Assembly (NCBI RefSeq): GCF_011766325.1
Contig: NZ_BLLG01000002.1
Coordinates: 62,001-126,000 of the forward strand
Reading direction: 5' to 3'
Length of the DNA stretch: 64,000 nucleotides
Origin: Streptomyces pacificus
GTDB lineage: Bacteria; Actinomycetota; Actinomycetes; Streptomycetales; Streptomycetaceae
Positions 1-7,514 of the stretch are shown here, piece by piece. The notes under the pieces are model-generated. The model saw only the letters and a program-made list of their open reading frames with translations. It was not told the DNA's origin and did no database searches. Position numbers and translations under genes: made by a program. How positions within the stretch are numbered: the first letter of the stretch is position 1; every line of letters starts with the position of its first letter.

Positions 1-944
1 GCGGGATGCTCGCCCTCTCGCAGGGCGACTGGGGCGCGGCGCTGTCCTGGCTGGCGGGCCCGGACGCCTCGTCTGCCGAGCATGCCGCAGCCCCGCTCGC
101 CGCTGCCACGTCCGGAGCCCTGGTCCGGTTGGCGCTGGCCCGCCAGGATCTGCCCGCGGCGGCCGAGGAGTCCAGGAACGCCTGGAACAAGGCCGCGGCG
201 AAGGGCGTGTGGGTGTGGACCGCGGAACTGGTTCCCTGGGCCGTCGAGGCGGTGGCCCGCACCGGCGACACGGCAGGGGCCCAGGCCATGCTCGAGGAGC
301 TGACGTCCGGTCTGGCCGGGGTCGACGCGCCCTCCGCGACGGCCGCGGCGGGCTGGGGCCGGGCCGTGCTCGCCGAAGTGGAAGGCCGCCTGCCGGATGC
401 CGAATCCCTGTACCGGGAGGCCTCGGCCGTGTTCGCGCGCGCGCCGCGCCCCTACGCACAGGCGCTGACCGCCGAAGGGGCGGCGCGCTGCGCGCTCGAG
501 TCCCTCGCGGCAGGCGGCCGGGAAGCGGCCGGGCTGCAGACAGGGGCAGGCGTGGACGCCGCCCGCGCCACCGCCGAACTGGCGGACTGCGCCACCCGGT
601 TCACCGAGCTGGGGGCGGTGTGGGATGCCGCGCGCGCCCGTGCCGAACTCCGCCGCCGCCAGCCGGCCAGGGAAGGCCGTCCGCCGGGGCGCCCCGCGTA
701 CGGCGGCCTGCTCTCCCCGCGCGAGGGGGAGGTCGCCGAACTCGCGTCGGCAGGGCTCACCAACAAGGAGATCGCGGCGACGCTGCATCTGTCGCCGCGG
801 ACCGTCGAGCAGCATGTCGCCCGGGCCATGCGGAAGCTGGGCACACCCTCACGCCAGGAACTCGCCGAGCGGCGGGAGGCGGCCGGGCCGGAGGCACCGG
901 AGCGGATGGCGACCACTCCGATCGGCGCAGACGGCGCGGAGTGA
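1..944 (+). CDS. LuxR-family transcriptional regulator, C-terminal part (5' end outside window)
   Basis: The frame is open from the window edge, so the true start lies upstream; about 313 residues are visible. The last 60 or so residues are a LuxR/GerE helix-turn-helix (LSPREGEVAELASAG, then LTNKEIAATLHLSPRTVEQH), the DNA-binding domain. The preceding 230 residues are Ala-rich amphipathic helices of the kind seen in the TPR-like C-terminal half of large ATP-binding LuxR (LAL) regulators. The LAL assignment is inferred because the ATPase part is not visible. It reads toward the subtilase gene, but 445 bp of intergenic sequence separates them, so no operon is implied. Family call is firm; target genes are unknown. 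Confidence 0.85.
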   Translation, partial: GMLALSQGDWGAALSWLAGPDASSAEHAAAPLAAATSGALVRLALARQDLPAAAEESRNAWNKAAAKGVWVWTAELVPWAVEAVARTGDTAGAQAMLEELTSGLAGVDAPSATAAAGWGRAVLAEVEGRLPDAESLYREASAVFARAPRPYAQALTAEGAARCALESLAAGGREAAGLQTGAGVDAARATAELADCATRFTELGAVWDAARARAELRRRQPAREGRPPGRPAYGGLLSPREGEVAELASAGLTNKEIAATLHLSPRTVEQHVARAMRKLGTPSRQELAERREAAGPEAPERMATTPIGADGAE

Positions 945-1389
945 CCGGATCCCGCCCGTATCCGCGCGCATCCACGCGCGTCTGTTCACATCCGTTCGTT
1001 CCCGCCACCGCCTCCTTCTGCCCCGCGCCGCCCCGGGGCGCCGGCTGAGCGAGGAGTCAACCCGCACACCAGGTGATCAATCGGACGGGCACGTGCCTGT
1101 TCAGGGATTAATCACGTATCCGTAGTACCCGGCTTCCGGATGTTCACGTGTGGACTACCGGCCATACGTTCCCTTCTGCTTACCCAGTCGGCCCGCACAT
1201 CCGCCGCGAGGCGTTCCCCGATGTGCGCACCGACCGGACAGCACCGCGTGCGGGGGCCTCCCGAGGGGCCTCCGCACGATCCGGCCGCCCCCCACCCCAC
1301 CCTGACGCGGCCGCAGGGCGGCTTGTCATGAACCGAACCGACACGCGTCAGTTCATGGCGAGCCGGAAACAGACCGGAAAGGCAACACC
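945..1389. promoter_or_regulatory. Intergenic region upstream of the subtilase gene
   Basis: No gene seen in these 445 bp. The region should hold the promoter of the secreted subtilase that starts at 1390. A 7-bp inverted repeat, CATGAAC (1327-1333) and GTTCATG (1351-1357), lies about 30 bp before the start codon and could be an operator; this is weak evidence. A purine-rich ribosome binding site (GGAAAGG) precedes the TTG start at 1390. Confidence 0.35.
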
Positions 1390-3216
1390 TTGAACGGTTC
1401 AAGAACCTTTCGCATATCCGTGCTCGCGGTGACCGCCACCGCACTGCTCGCCACGGGAGCCGCAACCTCCGCCGCCGCACCGTCCCCGGCATCCGCCGCG
1501 TCCCCCACACCCGCCGCCTCCCCGGCGACGCCCCCCTCCGCCGCCGCCGACGCACCCGTCGAAAGGCTGATCGTCGGCTACAAGTCCCGTGCGGAGGAGG
1601 CCGCATCGGACTCCGCGGCGGACAAGGACGCCCGGGCCAAGGGGAAGAAGGCCGGGGAGTCGCTCGGCTTCGACCGCCGCCTCGGCACCGGCGCCGCCCT
1701 GCTCGACCTCGGCGGCAAGCTGGACAAGGGCGATGCCGCCGACGTCATGGAGGCCTTCCGCGCCGACCCCGACGTCGCTTATGTCGTGCCGGACACCCGC
1801 ATGTACGCCACGGCCGTCTCCCCGAACGACACGGACTACGGGCGCCAGTGGGACCTCTTCGAGAGCACCGCGGGCATGAACGTTCCCGCGGCCTGGGACA
1901 AGGCCACCGGACAGGGCGTCAAAGTCGCCGTGATCGACACCGGTTACGTCGCGCACTCGGACCTCGCCGCCAACATCATCAGCGGGTACGACTTCATCTC
2001 CGACCCGTTCATCTCCCAGGACGGCGGCGGCCGCGACAGCAACGCGGCCGACCCGGGCGACTGGACGAGCGCCGGCGAGTGCGGGGTGGACGAGGACGGC
2101 CAGCCCGTGCCGAAGGAGACGTCCGACAACTCCTGGCACGGCACGCATGTGGCCGGCACGATCGCCGCCGCCGCGAACAACGGCAAGGGCGTGGCGGGTA
2201 TCGCCTACGACGCGACCATCCAGCCGGTGCGCGTCCTCGGCAGGTGCGGCGGGATGACCTCCGACATCATCGACGCGATCACCTGGGCGTCCGGGGGCTC
2301 CGTGCAGGGCGTGCCGAGCAACGCCAACCCCGCGGACGTCATCAACATGAGCCTCGGCGGTGAGGGCGGCTGCGACGCCGGCACCCAGAGCGCCATCAAC
2401 TCCGCCGTGGGCCGGGGTACGACGATCGTCGTGGCCGCGGGCAACGACAACGCCAACGCCGCCTACTTCAACCCGGCGAGCTGCAGCAACGTCATCACCG
2501 TCGCCGCCAGCGACCGCCAGGGCAACCGCGCCTACTACTCCAACTACGGCAGTGTCGTGGACATCACCGCACCCGGCGGTGAGACCCCGGTGAGCAGCTC
2601 CAACGGCATCCTCTCCACGCTCAACAGCGGTACCCGCAGCGTCGGCAGCGAGAGCTACGCCGCCTACCAGGGCACCAGCATGGCCGCGCCGCACATCGCC
2701 GGCCTCGCCGCGCTGATGATCGACGCGGACCCCTCCCTGACGCCGGCGCAGATCGAGTCGACGATCAAGAGCAAGGCCCGTTCGCTGCCGGGCTCGTGCT
2801 CCGGTGGCTGCGGCTCAGGCCTCGCCGACGCCGGGGCCGCTCTCGGCGCCGGCGGCACCACGTCCACGGGCTCGAACGTCTTCCGCAACACCACCGACGT
2901 CAGCATCCCCGACACGGGCTCCTGGGTGACCTCGTCCGTGACGGTGACCGGCCGCAGCGGAAACGCGCCGTCGAGCCTGAAGGTCGACGTGGACATCAAG
3001 CACACCTACCGCGGTGACCTGATCATCGAGATCGTCGCTCCGGACGGGTCGTCCGCGCGCCTGAAGGACTCCTCCGACGACAGCACGGCGAACCTGCTGA
3101 CCACCTACACCGTCGACGCCTCCGATGTCGCAGCCAACGGCACCTGGAAGCTTCGGGTGGCCGATGTCTACTCCGGCGACACCGGGTACATCGACTCCTG
3201 GGGCCTGACCTTCTGA
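1390..3216 (+). CDS. Secreted S8 family subtilisin-like serine protease with C-terminal P-domain
   Basis: This is a 608-residue preproprotein. The TTG start is chosen because GGAAAGG lies just before it and a classical signal peptide follows (RTFR, then a hydrophobic core to about residue 30). A Pro/Ala/Ser-rich stretch and an I9-like propeptide (about 55-145) come next. The subtilase domain carries the full catalytic triad: Asp183 in VIDTGY, His250 in HGTHVAG, Ser430 in GTSMAAPH. Residues from about 497 to the end are a proprotein-convertase P-domain (jelly-roll, HTYRGDL...GTWKLRV), which in related proteases stabilises the catalytic domain. It is predicted to be exported and active outside the cell. 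A second protease of the same architecture is encoded at 33289-35088. A strong terminator follows at 3231. Confidence 0.95.
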   Translation: MNGSRTFRISVLAVTATALLATGAATSAAAPSPASAASPTPAASPATPPSAAADAPVERLIVGYKSRAEEAASDSAADKDARAKGKKAGESLGFDRRLGTGAALLDLGGKLDKGDAADVMEAFRADPDVAYVVPDTRMYATAVSPNDTDYGRQWDLFESTAGMNVPAAWDKATGQGVKVAVIDTGYVAHSDLAANIISGYDFISDPFISQDGGGRDSNAADPGDWTSAGECGVDEDGQPVPKETSDNSWHGTHVAGTIAAAANNGKGVAGIAYDATIQPVRVLGRCGGMTSDIIDAITWASGGSVQGVPSNANPADVINMSLGGEGGCDAGTQSAINSAVGRGTTIVVAAGNDNANAAYFNPASCSNVITVAASDRQGNRAYYSNYGSVVDITAPGGETPVSSSNGILSTLNSGTRSVGSESYAAYQGTSMAAPHIAGLAALMIDADPSLTPAQIESTIKSKARSLPGSCSGGCGSGLADAGAALGAGGTTSTGSNVFRNTTDVSIPDTGSWVTSSVTVTGRSGNAPSSLKVDVDIKHTYRGDLIIEIVAPDGSSARLKDSSDDSTANLLTTYTVDASDVAANGTWKLRVADVYSGDTGYIDSWGLTF

Positions 3217-3230
3217 CGATCGCGCACACC

Positions 3231-3264
3231 GATCTGCCGGTGCTCGGGGGGGCACCGGCAGATC
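3231..3264 (+). terminator. Rho-independent-type terminator after the subtilase
   Basis: Perfect 13-bp arms GATCTGCCGGTGC (3231-3243) and GCACCGGCAGATC (3252-3264) flank an 8-nt loop, 15 bp past the stop codon. There is no clear U-tract, as is common in Streptomyces. Confidence 0.8.
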
Positions 3265-3307
3265 ACGCGTTCCCCGCCCGGCGAAGGGCCGCCCACCGGG
3301 TGGGGCC

Positions 3308-3351
3308 CAGTACGGGAGGGACGCAGTACGGGCGGAACGCAGTACGGGAGG
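3308..3351. repeat. Tandem repeat, 16-bp unit, 2.75 copies
   Basis: CAGTACGGGAGGGACG (3308) is followed directly by CAGTACGGGCGGAACG (3324) and a partial third copy at 3340. It lies in the 220-bp interval between two convergent genes and is not coding. Confidence 0.8.
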
Positions 3352-3436
3352 CCGGGGGCGGCCATGCGAAAGCACCGTCGTCACCCGGATGCTGCGCCCG
3401 CTCCGTCCGGCCCCCGGCGCACACCCCGGTCGGCCG

Positions 3437-5146
3437 TCAGCCGGCCGGCCCGCTCTCGACCGCCGCAGCGAGAGCGACCACGGCGCTGCGCGTCCAGGAG
3501 TACCGCGCCTTCCCGCGCGCCGCCGGGTCGTCGGAGGCCGGGTAGCCGAAGGCTCCTTCGGCGTCCTGCTGAGCGACCAGGAAGGCCACGGCGTCCCGGG
3601 TGATGCGGTGGAGGCCCCAGCCGCCCTTCACCAGGACGCGGACCGTCGCCGCGAGCTGTCCCAGGTGGTAGCTCTCGCGGGCCTCGCACAGGGAGACGGC
3701 GTCCTGGAAGGGAAAGGCGTGCCGCCCGCCGGTCTGGGCCCGCCCGGGAACAGCCGGGGCCTGCCGGGGAACAGCCGGGGCCGCGCCCGGGCGGAGGACA
3801 CCGAGGCCGACCAGCCGGCGCACACCCGCGGCGGCATCGGCGGGAACGTCGTCGAGCGAGGCGACCACCTCCGCCGTGGCCCTGAGATAGGCGTCCAGGG
3901 AGGGGCAGCAGATATCCGCCTGGTGGAGCGCCAGGGCGAACTCCCCCGCAACCTCCGCTCCCTGCTCCTGCCAGAAGGACGGGGCGGCATCCGCGAGCTG
4001 TGCCGCGTAGTGCGCGAGCCCCGGTCGGGCGAGGCCGCGTTCCCGCAGCGCCGACGCCCCGAGGGCGGCCGCCGTGACCCCGGGAAGGCCGGCACGGTGG
4101 TCCTCCGCCAGGCTCGCGTCGCACAGCCATGTCACCGCCCGCTGCAGATGCGGCCCGAGGGGAACGGATTCGGCCGTCGGGGGCGACGGTGGCTCACCAC
4201 GGCGGGGGCTTCGCTCGAGCAGACCGGCGAGGGCGGCGACGACGGTGGTGTGGTAGCCCTCGGCCCAGTGCCGGAAGTCGGCTTCCATCGCCTCGGCTTC
4301 GGGGTGGAGGATGCCTTCCGGGCCGGCCACACGGCCGTTGTCCTCCTGGACCGACTCGAGGAAGGACCAGGCGCGGTCCGTCGCGTGCGAGTCGGCGACA
4401 CCGAGGCAGTACAGGCAGCACAGCAGCTCCCCCACCAGGTCGGCGTTGGCGCGGGCCTCGGCCAGCACGAGGAGTGCCTCGAGGAGTTCGACTCCCTCTC
4501 CGGGGCAAAACCCGCTGGGCCATGCCGGCTCGCGCAGACCGAAGTCGGTGGCGTAGAACAGCGTGTGAGTGACGGCGTAGACGTCGCGATCGGTCAGCTT
4601 CAGGACGTTCGGCCGCCGGCACAGCAGGGTGAAGGGCAGGACGGCGTCCATGGAGGACGGATCGTGCTCGATTCCGCACAGGTACAGGGTGTGGAGCAGG
4701 TCGAGCTGCCGGTACGGGACACGTTCGAAGGCAGCGGCGTATCCGCCTGCCACGGCCTGCCGGATGACGCGCCCGAACTCCGGGGCGTCGCGGCCGCAGA
4801 GCCGAAGCGCCGCGTAGGTCCCCGCGTAGAGCAGCAGTGCGGTCTCGTCCCGGGCGGTCATCTCCCGGTAGGAGGGCTGCCGCGCCGCGTCCTCGACCTG
4901 CTCGAGGATGGCGGCGTAGTCACCCGTGAGCGGCGCGTCGTCGAGCCGGGCGCGCAGGCCCGCCAGAAAGGCCGTCTCGATCAGTGCTTTGCGAGCGAAG
5001 AGGACTCTGTCCGGCCGAGCGCCGCGCGGGTCCAGCATGGCCCGGCGCGCAGCGAGCCAGGCGACCGCCCGGTCCTCCACCGCGCGCCTTCGAGATGACC
5101 TGGCGCCGGGCCGTTCCGTGCTCACCGTGATCCTCCCGGCAGTCAT
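3437..5146 (-). CDS. Alpha/alpha-toroid-like protein of unknown function (terpene-cyclase/prenyltransferase-repeat-like, possibly DUF6895 type)
   Basis: 569 residues, mostly alpha-helical, with no signal peptide or membrane segment. The C-terminal part has repeats resembling the QW-like motif of squalene-cyclase/prenyltransferase alpha/alpha barrels (AFLVAQQDAEGAFGYPA near residue 530). I do not see the DXDD or DXXDD motifs of active terpene cyclases, so a catalytic role is not shown. A few tryptophans and many paired helices suggest a toroid or solenoid used for binding a partner or chain. It lies 14 bp downstream of the 68-residue gene at 5161-5367, on the same strand, so the two are probably one transcript. 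Residues 365-378 carry a duplicated PAVPRQAP/PAVPGRAQ stretch that mirrors a DNA repeat. The DUF6895 label is from memory and uncertain; function is unknown. Confidence 0.7.
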   Translation of the reverse strand: MTAGRITVSTERPGARSSRRRAVEDRAVAWLAARRAMLDPRGARPDRVLFARKALIETAFLAGLRARLDDAPLTGDYAAILEQVEDAARQPSYREMTARDETALLLYAGTYAALRLCGRDAPEFGRVIRQAVAGGYAAAFERVPYRQLDLLHTLYLCGIEHDPSSMDAVLPFTLLCRRPNVLKLTDRDVYAVTHTLFYATDFGLREPAWPSGFCPGEGVELLEALLVLAEARANADLVGELLCCLYCLGVADSHATDRAWSFLESVQEDNGRVAGPEGILHPEAEAMEADFRHWAEGYHTTVVAALAGLLERSPRRGEPPSPPTAESVPLGPHLQRAVTWLCDASLAEDHRAGLPGVTAAALGASALRERGLARPGLAHYAAQLADAAPSFWQEQGAEVAGEFALALHQADICCPSLDAYLRATAEVVASLDDVPADAAAGVRRLVGLGVLRPGAAPAVPRQAPAVPGRAQTGGRHAFPFQDAVSLCEARESYHLGQLAATVRVLVKGGWGLHRITRDAVAFLVAQQDAEGAFGYPASDDPAARGKARYSWTRSAVVALAAAVESGPAG

Positions 5147-5160
5147 CTTGCCTCACTCGT

Positions 5161-5367
5161 TCAGCTGTCGGTGGACGCCTCGGCGTCCGCTACTTCGTTG
5201 GCGACGACCAGCACATAGCGCTCCCAGGCCAGGACATAGCCCGCGACATCATCCAGCTGGCTGACCTGGCCGACCACACGCTCCAGCGGAACGCTGAGAT
5301 CGACCAGACCACTGGTCCTGAGGAAATCGAGCGCCTTGCGCGCGTCGACCGATGGTGGACAGGGCAT
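5161..5367 (-). CDS. Small conserved-looking protein of unknown function, partner of the toroid protein
   Basis: 68 residues, preceded by an excellent ribosome binding site (AAGGAGG, 6 nt before ATG), which makes the start secure. The sequence is acidic and helical (DARKALDFLRTSGLVDLSVP, then LDDVAGYVLAWERYVLVVANEV) and ends in an acidic Ser/Thr tail. It has no signal peptide, and its single Cys is at position 3. It is the first gene of a two-gene unit with the 569-residue protein downstream. A small helical protein encoded directly before a large solenoid could be its binding partner, a carrier or a modified peptide; none of these is demonstrated. No family is recognised with confidence. Confidence 0.75.
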   Translation of the reverse strand: MPCPPSVDARKALDFLRTSGLVDLSVPLERVVGQVSQLDDVAGYVLAWERYVLVVANEVADAEASTDS

Positions 5368-5665
5368 GGCGAACCTCCTTTTCGGAGTCCGGATTCGAGC
5401 ATTTCCCCCTCACTATCCGCCGATCCGGCAGAGCAGAGGAATGGGTGCGCAATAACTCATACAGTCAGATTTCACTCGACCCGGCTTCCGGCGAACGGGG
5501 CGGTCGCGGCGAGGCGCGCCACGAAGACCTCGGGATGAGGGAGACGAGCTACCGGCCCGCCGGGCCCCGCCGGGAACGTGGCCTGGCCGGCTGGCCCGAA
5601 GTCGGGGGGCGCAAGCGGCAAGGACCGGGTGCCCGGGCGGACTTCGGCCGGGATCGACCCGCGGT

Positions 5666-5705
5666 GGCGGGACGGCGGGACGGCGGGACGGCGGGACGGC
5701 GGGAC
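5666..5705. repeat. Tandem octamer array (GGCGGGAC)x5
   Basis: Five exact head-to-tail copies of GGCGGGAC from 5666 to 5705, in non-coding DNA. The unit length of 8 is not a codon multiple, so copy-number change would not be buffered in a reading frame. Confidence 0.9.
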
Positions 5706-5950
5706 ATCTGAACAGCTCCGGCAGCTCTGTACGACACCGAACCGCGCGAATGCCGGGGCAGGGCGGCCCGACGGCAGGGATGCGCGCGGCTCCGCGGGGC
5801 CATCCTCGGACGGGTGCCGGGCCGGCCGGCCCCCTACCGGCCCGGCACCCTCGACCCCCTGCACGGTGGCTCCCGGCGGGCCGGCATATCCCGAACAGGA
5901 CCGCCGAGGCGTGACGCGGCCGTCGGACCCACCCGCGGCGCCGCCACGCC

Positions 5951-5986
5951 ACATCCCCACATCCCCACATCCCCACATCCCCACAT
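5951..5986. repeat. Tandem octamer array (ACATCCCC)x4.5
   Basis: Four exact copies of ACATCCCC (5951-5982) plus ACAT. The array sits directly after the stop codon of the DUF6194 gene, which ends at 5995 on the minus strand, so it would lie in that transcript's 3' region. Confidence 0.9.
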
Positions 5987-5994
5987 TCTCGCTG

Positions 5995-6480
5995 TCAGCC
6001 GCTGCCCGGCGGCCGCTCCTGCCGGCCTCGCCGCTCGAAGCGGGCGCGAGCTGCCTCGTGGGCGTCGCGCAGCAGCCGCAGGACCGTGTCCCGCGTGCCG
6101 GCTCCGGGGTTGACGACCGAGATCCAGCCCAGTGCGCCGTACACCGGGTGCGGCATCACACGGTCGGTGGCCGCGTAGTCACGAGGCCGGCCGGGGTTGC
6201 GCGGCTCCTCTCCGGTGAGTTCCTCGAACACCGCGCGGTCCACCCGCACGTTCACCCGCCATCGGTGCGGCGGGTCGAGGTCGGAGGCCGTGTCGCCGGG
6301 CTGGTTCCTGGTGACGGCCGTTGCATACGGCTGCACGTTCCGCGGCAGTTGCCCGTCGGGGGCGTAGTAGCAGAAGGCGTCTCCCCATGCGGGCTCGGGG
6401 AGATCGCCGCCCGGCTCGGCGACGATGACGAGGGCGCCGTCGAAACCCCGCACGACGGCGATGATCTGTTCGATACTCAT
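5995..6480 (-). CDS. DUF6194 family protein
   Basis: 161 residues, starting MSIEQIIAVVRGFDGALVIV. Recognisable conserved blocks are AWGDAFCYYAPDG, PPHRWRVNVRV and MPHPVYGALGWISVVNPG, characteristic of the actinobacterial DUF6194 family, whose biochemical role is unknown. It is predicted cytoplasmic, with no signal or membrane segment. It is divergently arranged with the MerR-type gene at 6521, leaving only 40 bp for both promoters, so the MerR protein is a likely regulator of this gene. Family call is from memory of conserved blocks and fairly sure. Confidence 0.8.
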   Translation of the reverse strand: MSIEQIIAVVRGFDGALVIVAEPGGDLPEPAWGDAFCYYAPDGQLPRNVQPYATAVTRNQPGDTASDLDPPHRWRVNVRVDRAVFEELTGEEPRNPGRPRDYAATDRVMPHPVYGALGWISVVNPGAGTRDTVLRLLRDAHEAARARFERRGRQERPPGSG

Positions 6481-6520
6481 GGTTCAAGCATGTCCCTCAA
6501 GTGCTTATGTGGGGTTGACG

Positions 6521-7270
6521 ATGGACAAGCCGCCGATTCGCCCGCGCCGGGGACCGCTCAGGACGGCCGATGCCGCAAGGGAGTCGGGCTATTCGCCGCA
6601 GCAGGTCCGCGACCTGGAGCGGCTGGGAGTCATTCCCCCGGCCACCCGGTCGGGCAACGGCTACCGCTGCTACACGCCGACCCATCTGCACGCCCTGCGC
6701 GCCTACCGGGGGCTCGCGGCAGCCGTCGGGCCTGTCGCGGCGCGCAGGATGCTCCCGGAACTGCGGACCGCGACGCTCGCGCAGGCGGCGTCTGCGGTCA
6801 GCGCGCTGCACGTCCGGCTCGCCCGGGAAAGGGACGAGGCCCTGCACGCTCAGGAGGCTCTGCTCGCGGTGCGGGCCGAGGCGAGCGGATCCGCGTGCGC
6901 GCGGCAGAGCGACGCCATGACGATCACCGAACTCGCCGCAGCGCTTGCGGTGCGCCCGTCGACCCTGAGGTTCTGGGAACAGGAGGGGCTGCTCTCGCCT
7001 GAGCGTGTGACCTCACTGCGGGCACGACGGTACGAACTCCCGGCCATCAGGACGGCACGGATCATCGCGGCGCTTCGGGGCGCGGGCTACGGCGTCCCCG
7101 CGGTGCGCGACATCGTCGGCTCTCTGCACGGGCCCGCCGGTCTGGAGGAGACCCGGCGCCTCCTGGGGCACCGTCTCGACCGGATCGCCGCGCGGAGTGT
7201 GGCCCTGCTCCGAGCCGGCTCGGACCTGGCGGCCGTCGTCATGGCCGAGCGGGAGCCGCCGCGGGCATGA
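6521..7270 (+). CDS. MerR-family regulator with two MerR-type HTH domains
   Basis: 249 residues from the ATG at 6521. Two winged-helix MerR-like domains are visible. The first is at about residues 12-75 (LRTADAARESGYSPQQVRDL, then YRCYTPTHLHAL). The second is at about 137-205 (MTITELAAALAVRPSTLRFW, then RARRYELPAI). MerR proteins normally have one such domain and act as dimers, so a tandem-domain monomer could bind a full operator on its own or bring two sites together; this is inference. It has no cysteine-rich effector site. The upstream frame could extend to 6425 but would overlap the divergent DUF6194 gene, so the internal ATG is preferred. It probably controls that divergent gene and itself. 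Confidence 0.85.
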   Translation: MDKPPIRPRRGPLRTADAARESGYSPQQVRDLERLGVIPPATRSGNGYRCYTPTHLHALRAYRGLAAAVGPVAARRMLPELRTATLAQAASAVSALHVRLARERDEALHAQEALLAVRAEASGSACARQSDAMTITELAAALAVRPSTLRFWEQEGLLSPERVTSLRARRYELPAIRTARIIAALRGAGYGVPAVRDIVGSLHGPAGLEETRRLLGHRLDRIAARSVALLRAGSDLAAVVMAEREPPRA

Positions 7271-7399
7271 CCGGTGACCGGTACGGGTGTGCGGTTCGCG
7301 GCGCGCCGGAGGCCGCCCGCCACCTCGCGCGTACGCCTACTCACCGTCGCCGTACCGGATACCCGGATCGGCGGCTCCGGCCGCGGCCGCGTGCGCCCC

Positions 7400-7440
7400 C
7401 GGGCGAGGGAGCGCGGCGGCCGGGTGCGCTCCCTCGCCCG
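7400..7440. terminator. Bidirectional terminator between convergent genes
   Basis: Perfect 15-bp arms CGGGCGAGGGAGCGC (7400-7414) and GCGCTCCCTCGCCCG (7426-7440) with an 11-nt loop. It lies midway between the MerR gene (stop 7270) and the arsO-like gene (stop 7515), so it can serve both. Confidence 0.85.
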
Positions 7441-7514
7441 CGAAGGCCCGGAGGGGGTGCGATCGCCTCGCGAGGCCGTGAGTCGCCGGGCAGCTGCCCG
7501 CCGAGGTGACAGGG

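Larger units (their letters stand above)
5368..5994. other. 627-bp intergenic region with two octamer arrays
   Basis: No gene is recognised here. The right half holds the tandem arrays described separately (5666-5705 and 5951-5986). The stretch next to 5367 is relatively AT-rich (around 5400-5475) and probably contains the promoter of the small-protein/toroid operon, which reads leftward. Long frames crossing this region on both strands have no family resemblance and look like GC-driven shadows. Confidence 0.6.

Noticed and set aside
1399..2694. 431-codon frame antisense to the subtilase
   Set aside because: Shadow frame of a high-GC gene: mostly Val/Gly/Ala/Arg with no motif, while the sense frame has a full catalytic triad.
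3389..5098. 569-codon plus-strand frame over the toroid gene
   Set aside because: Exact antisense mirror of the minus-strand gene, with no family resemblance and a poor start; the minus frame has a coupled upstream gene.
5578..7002. 474-codon plus-strand frame
   Set aside because: It runs through the octamer arrays and antisense to DUF6194. Low complexity and no domain.
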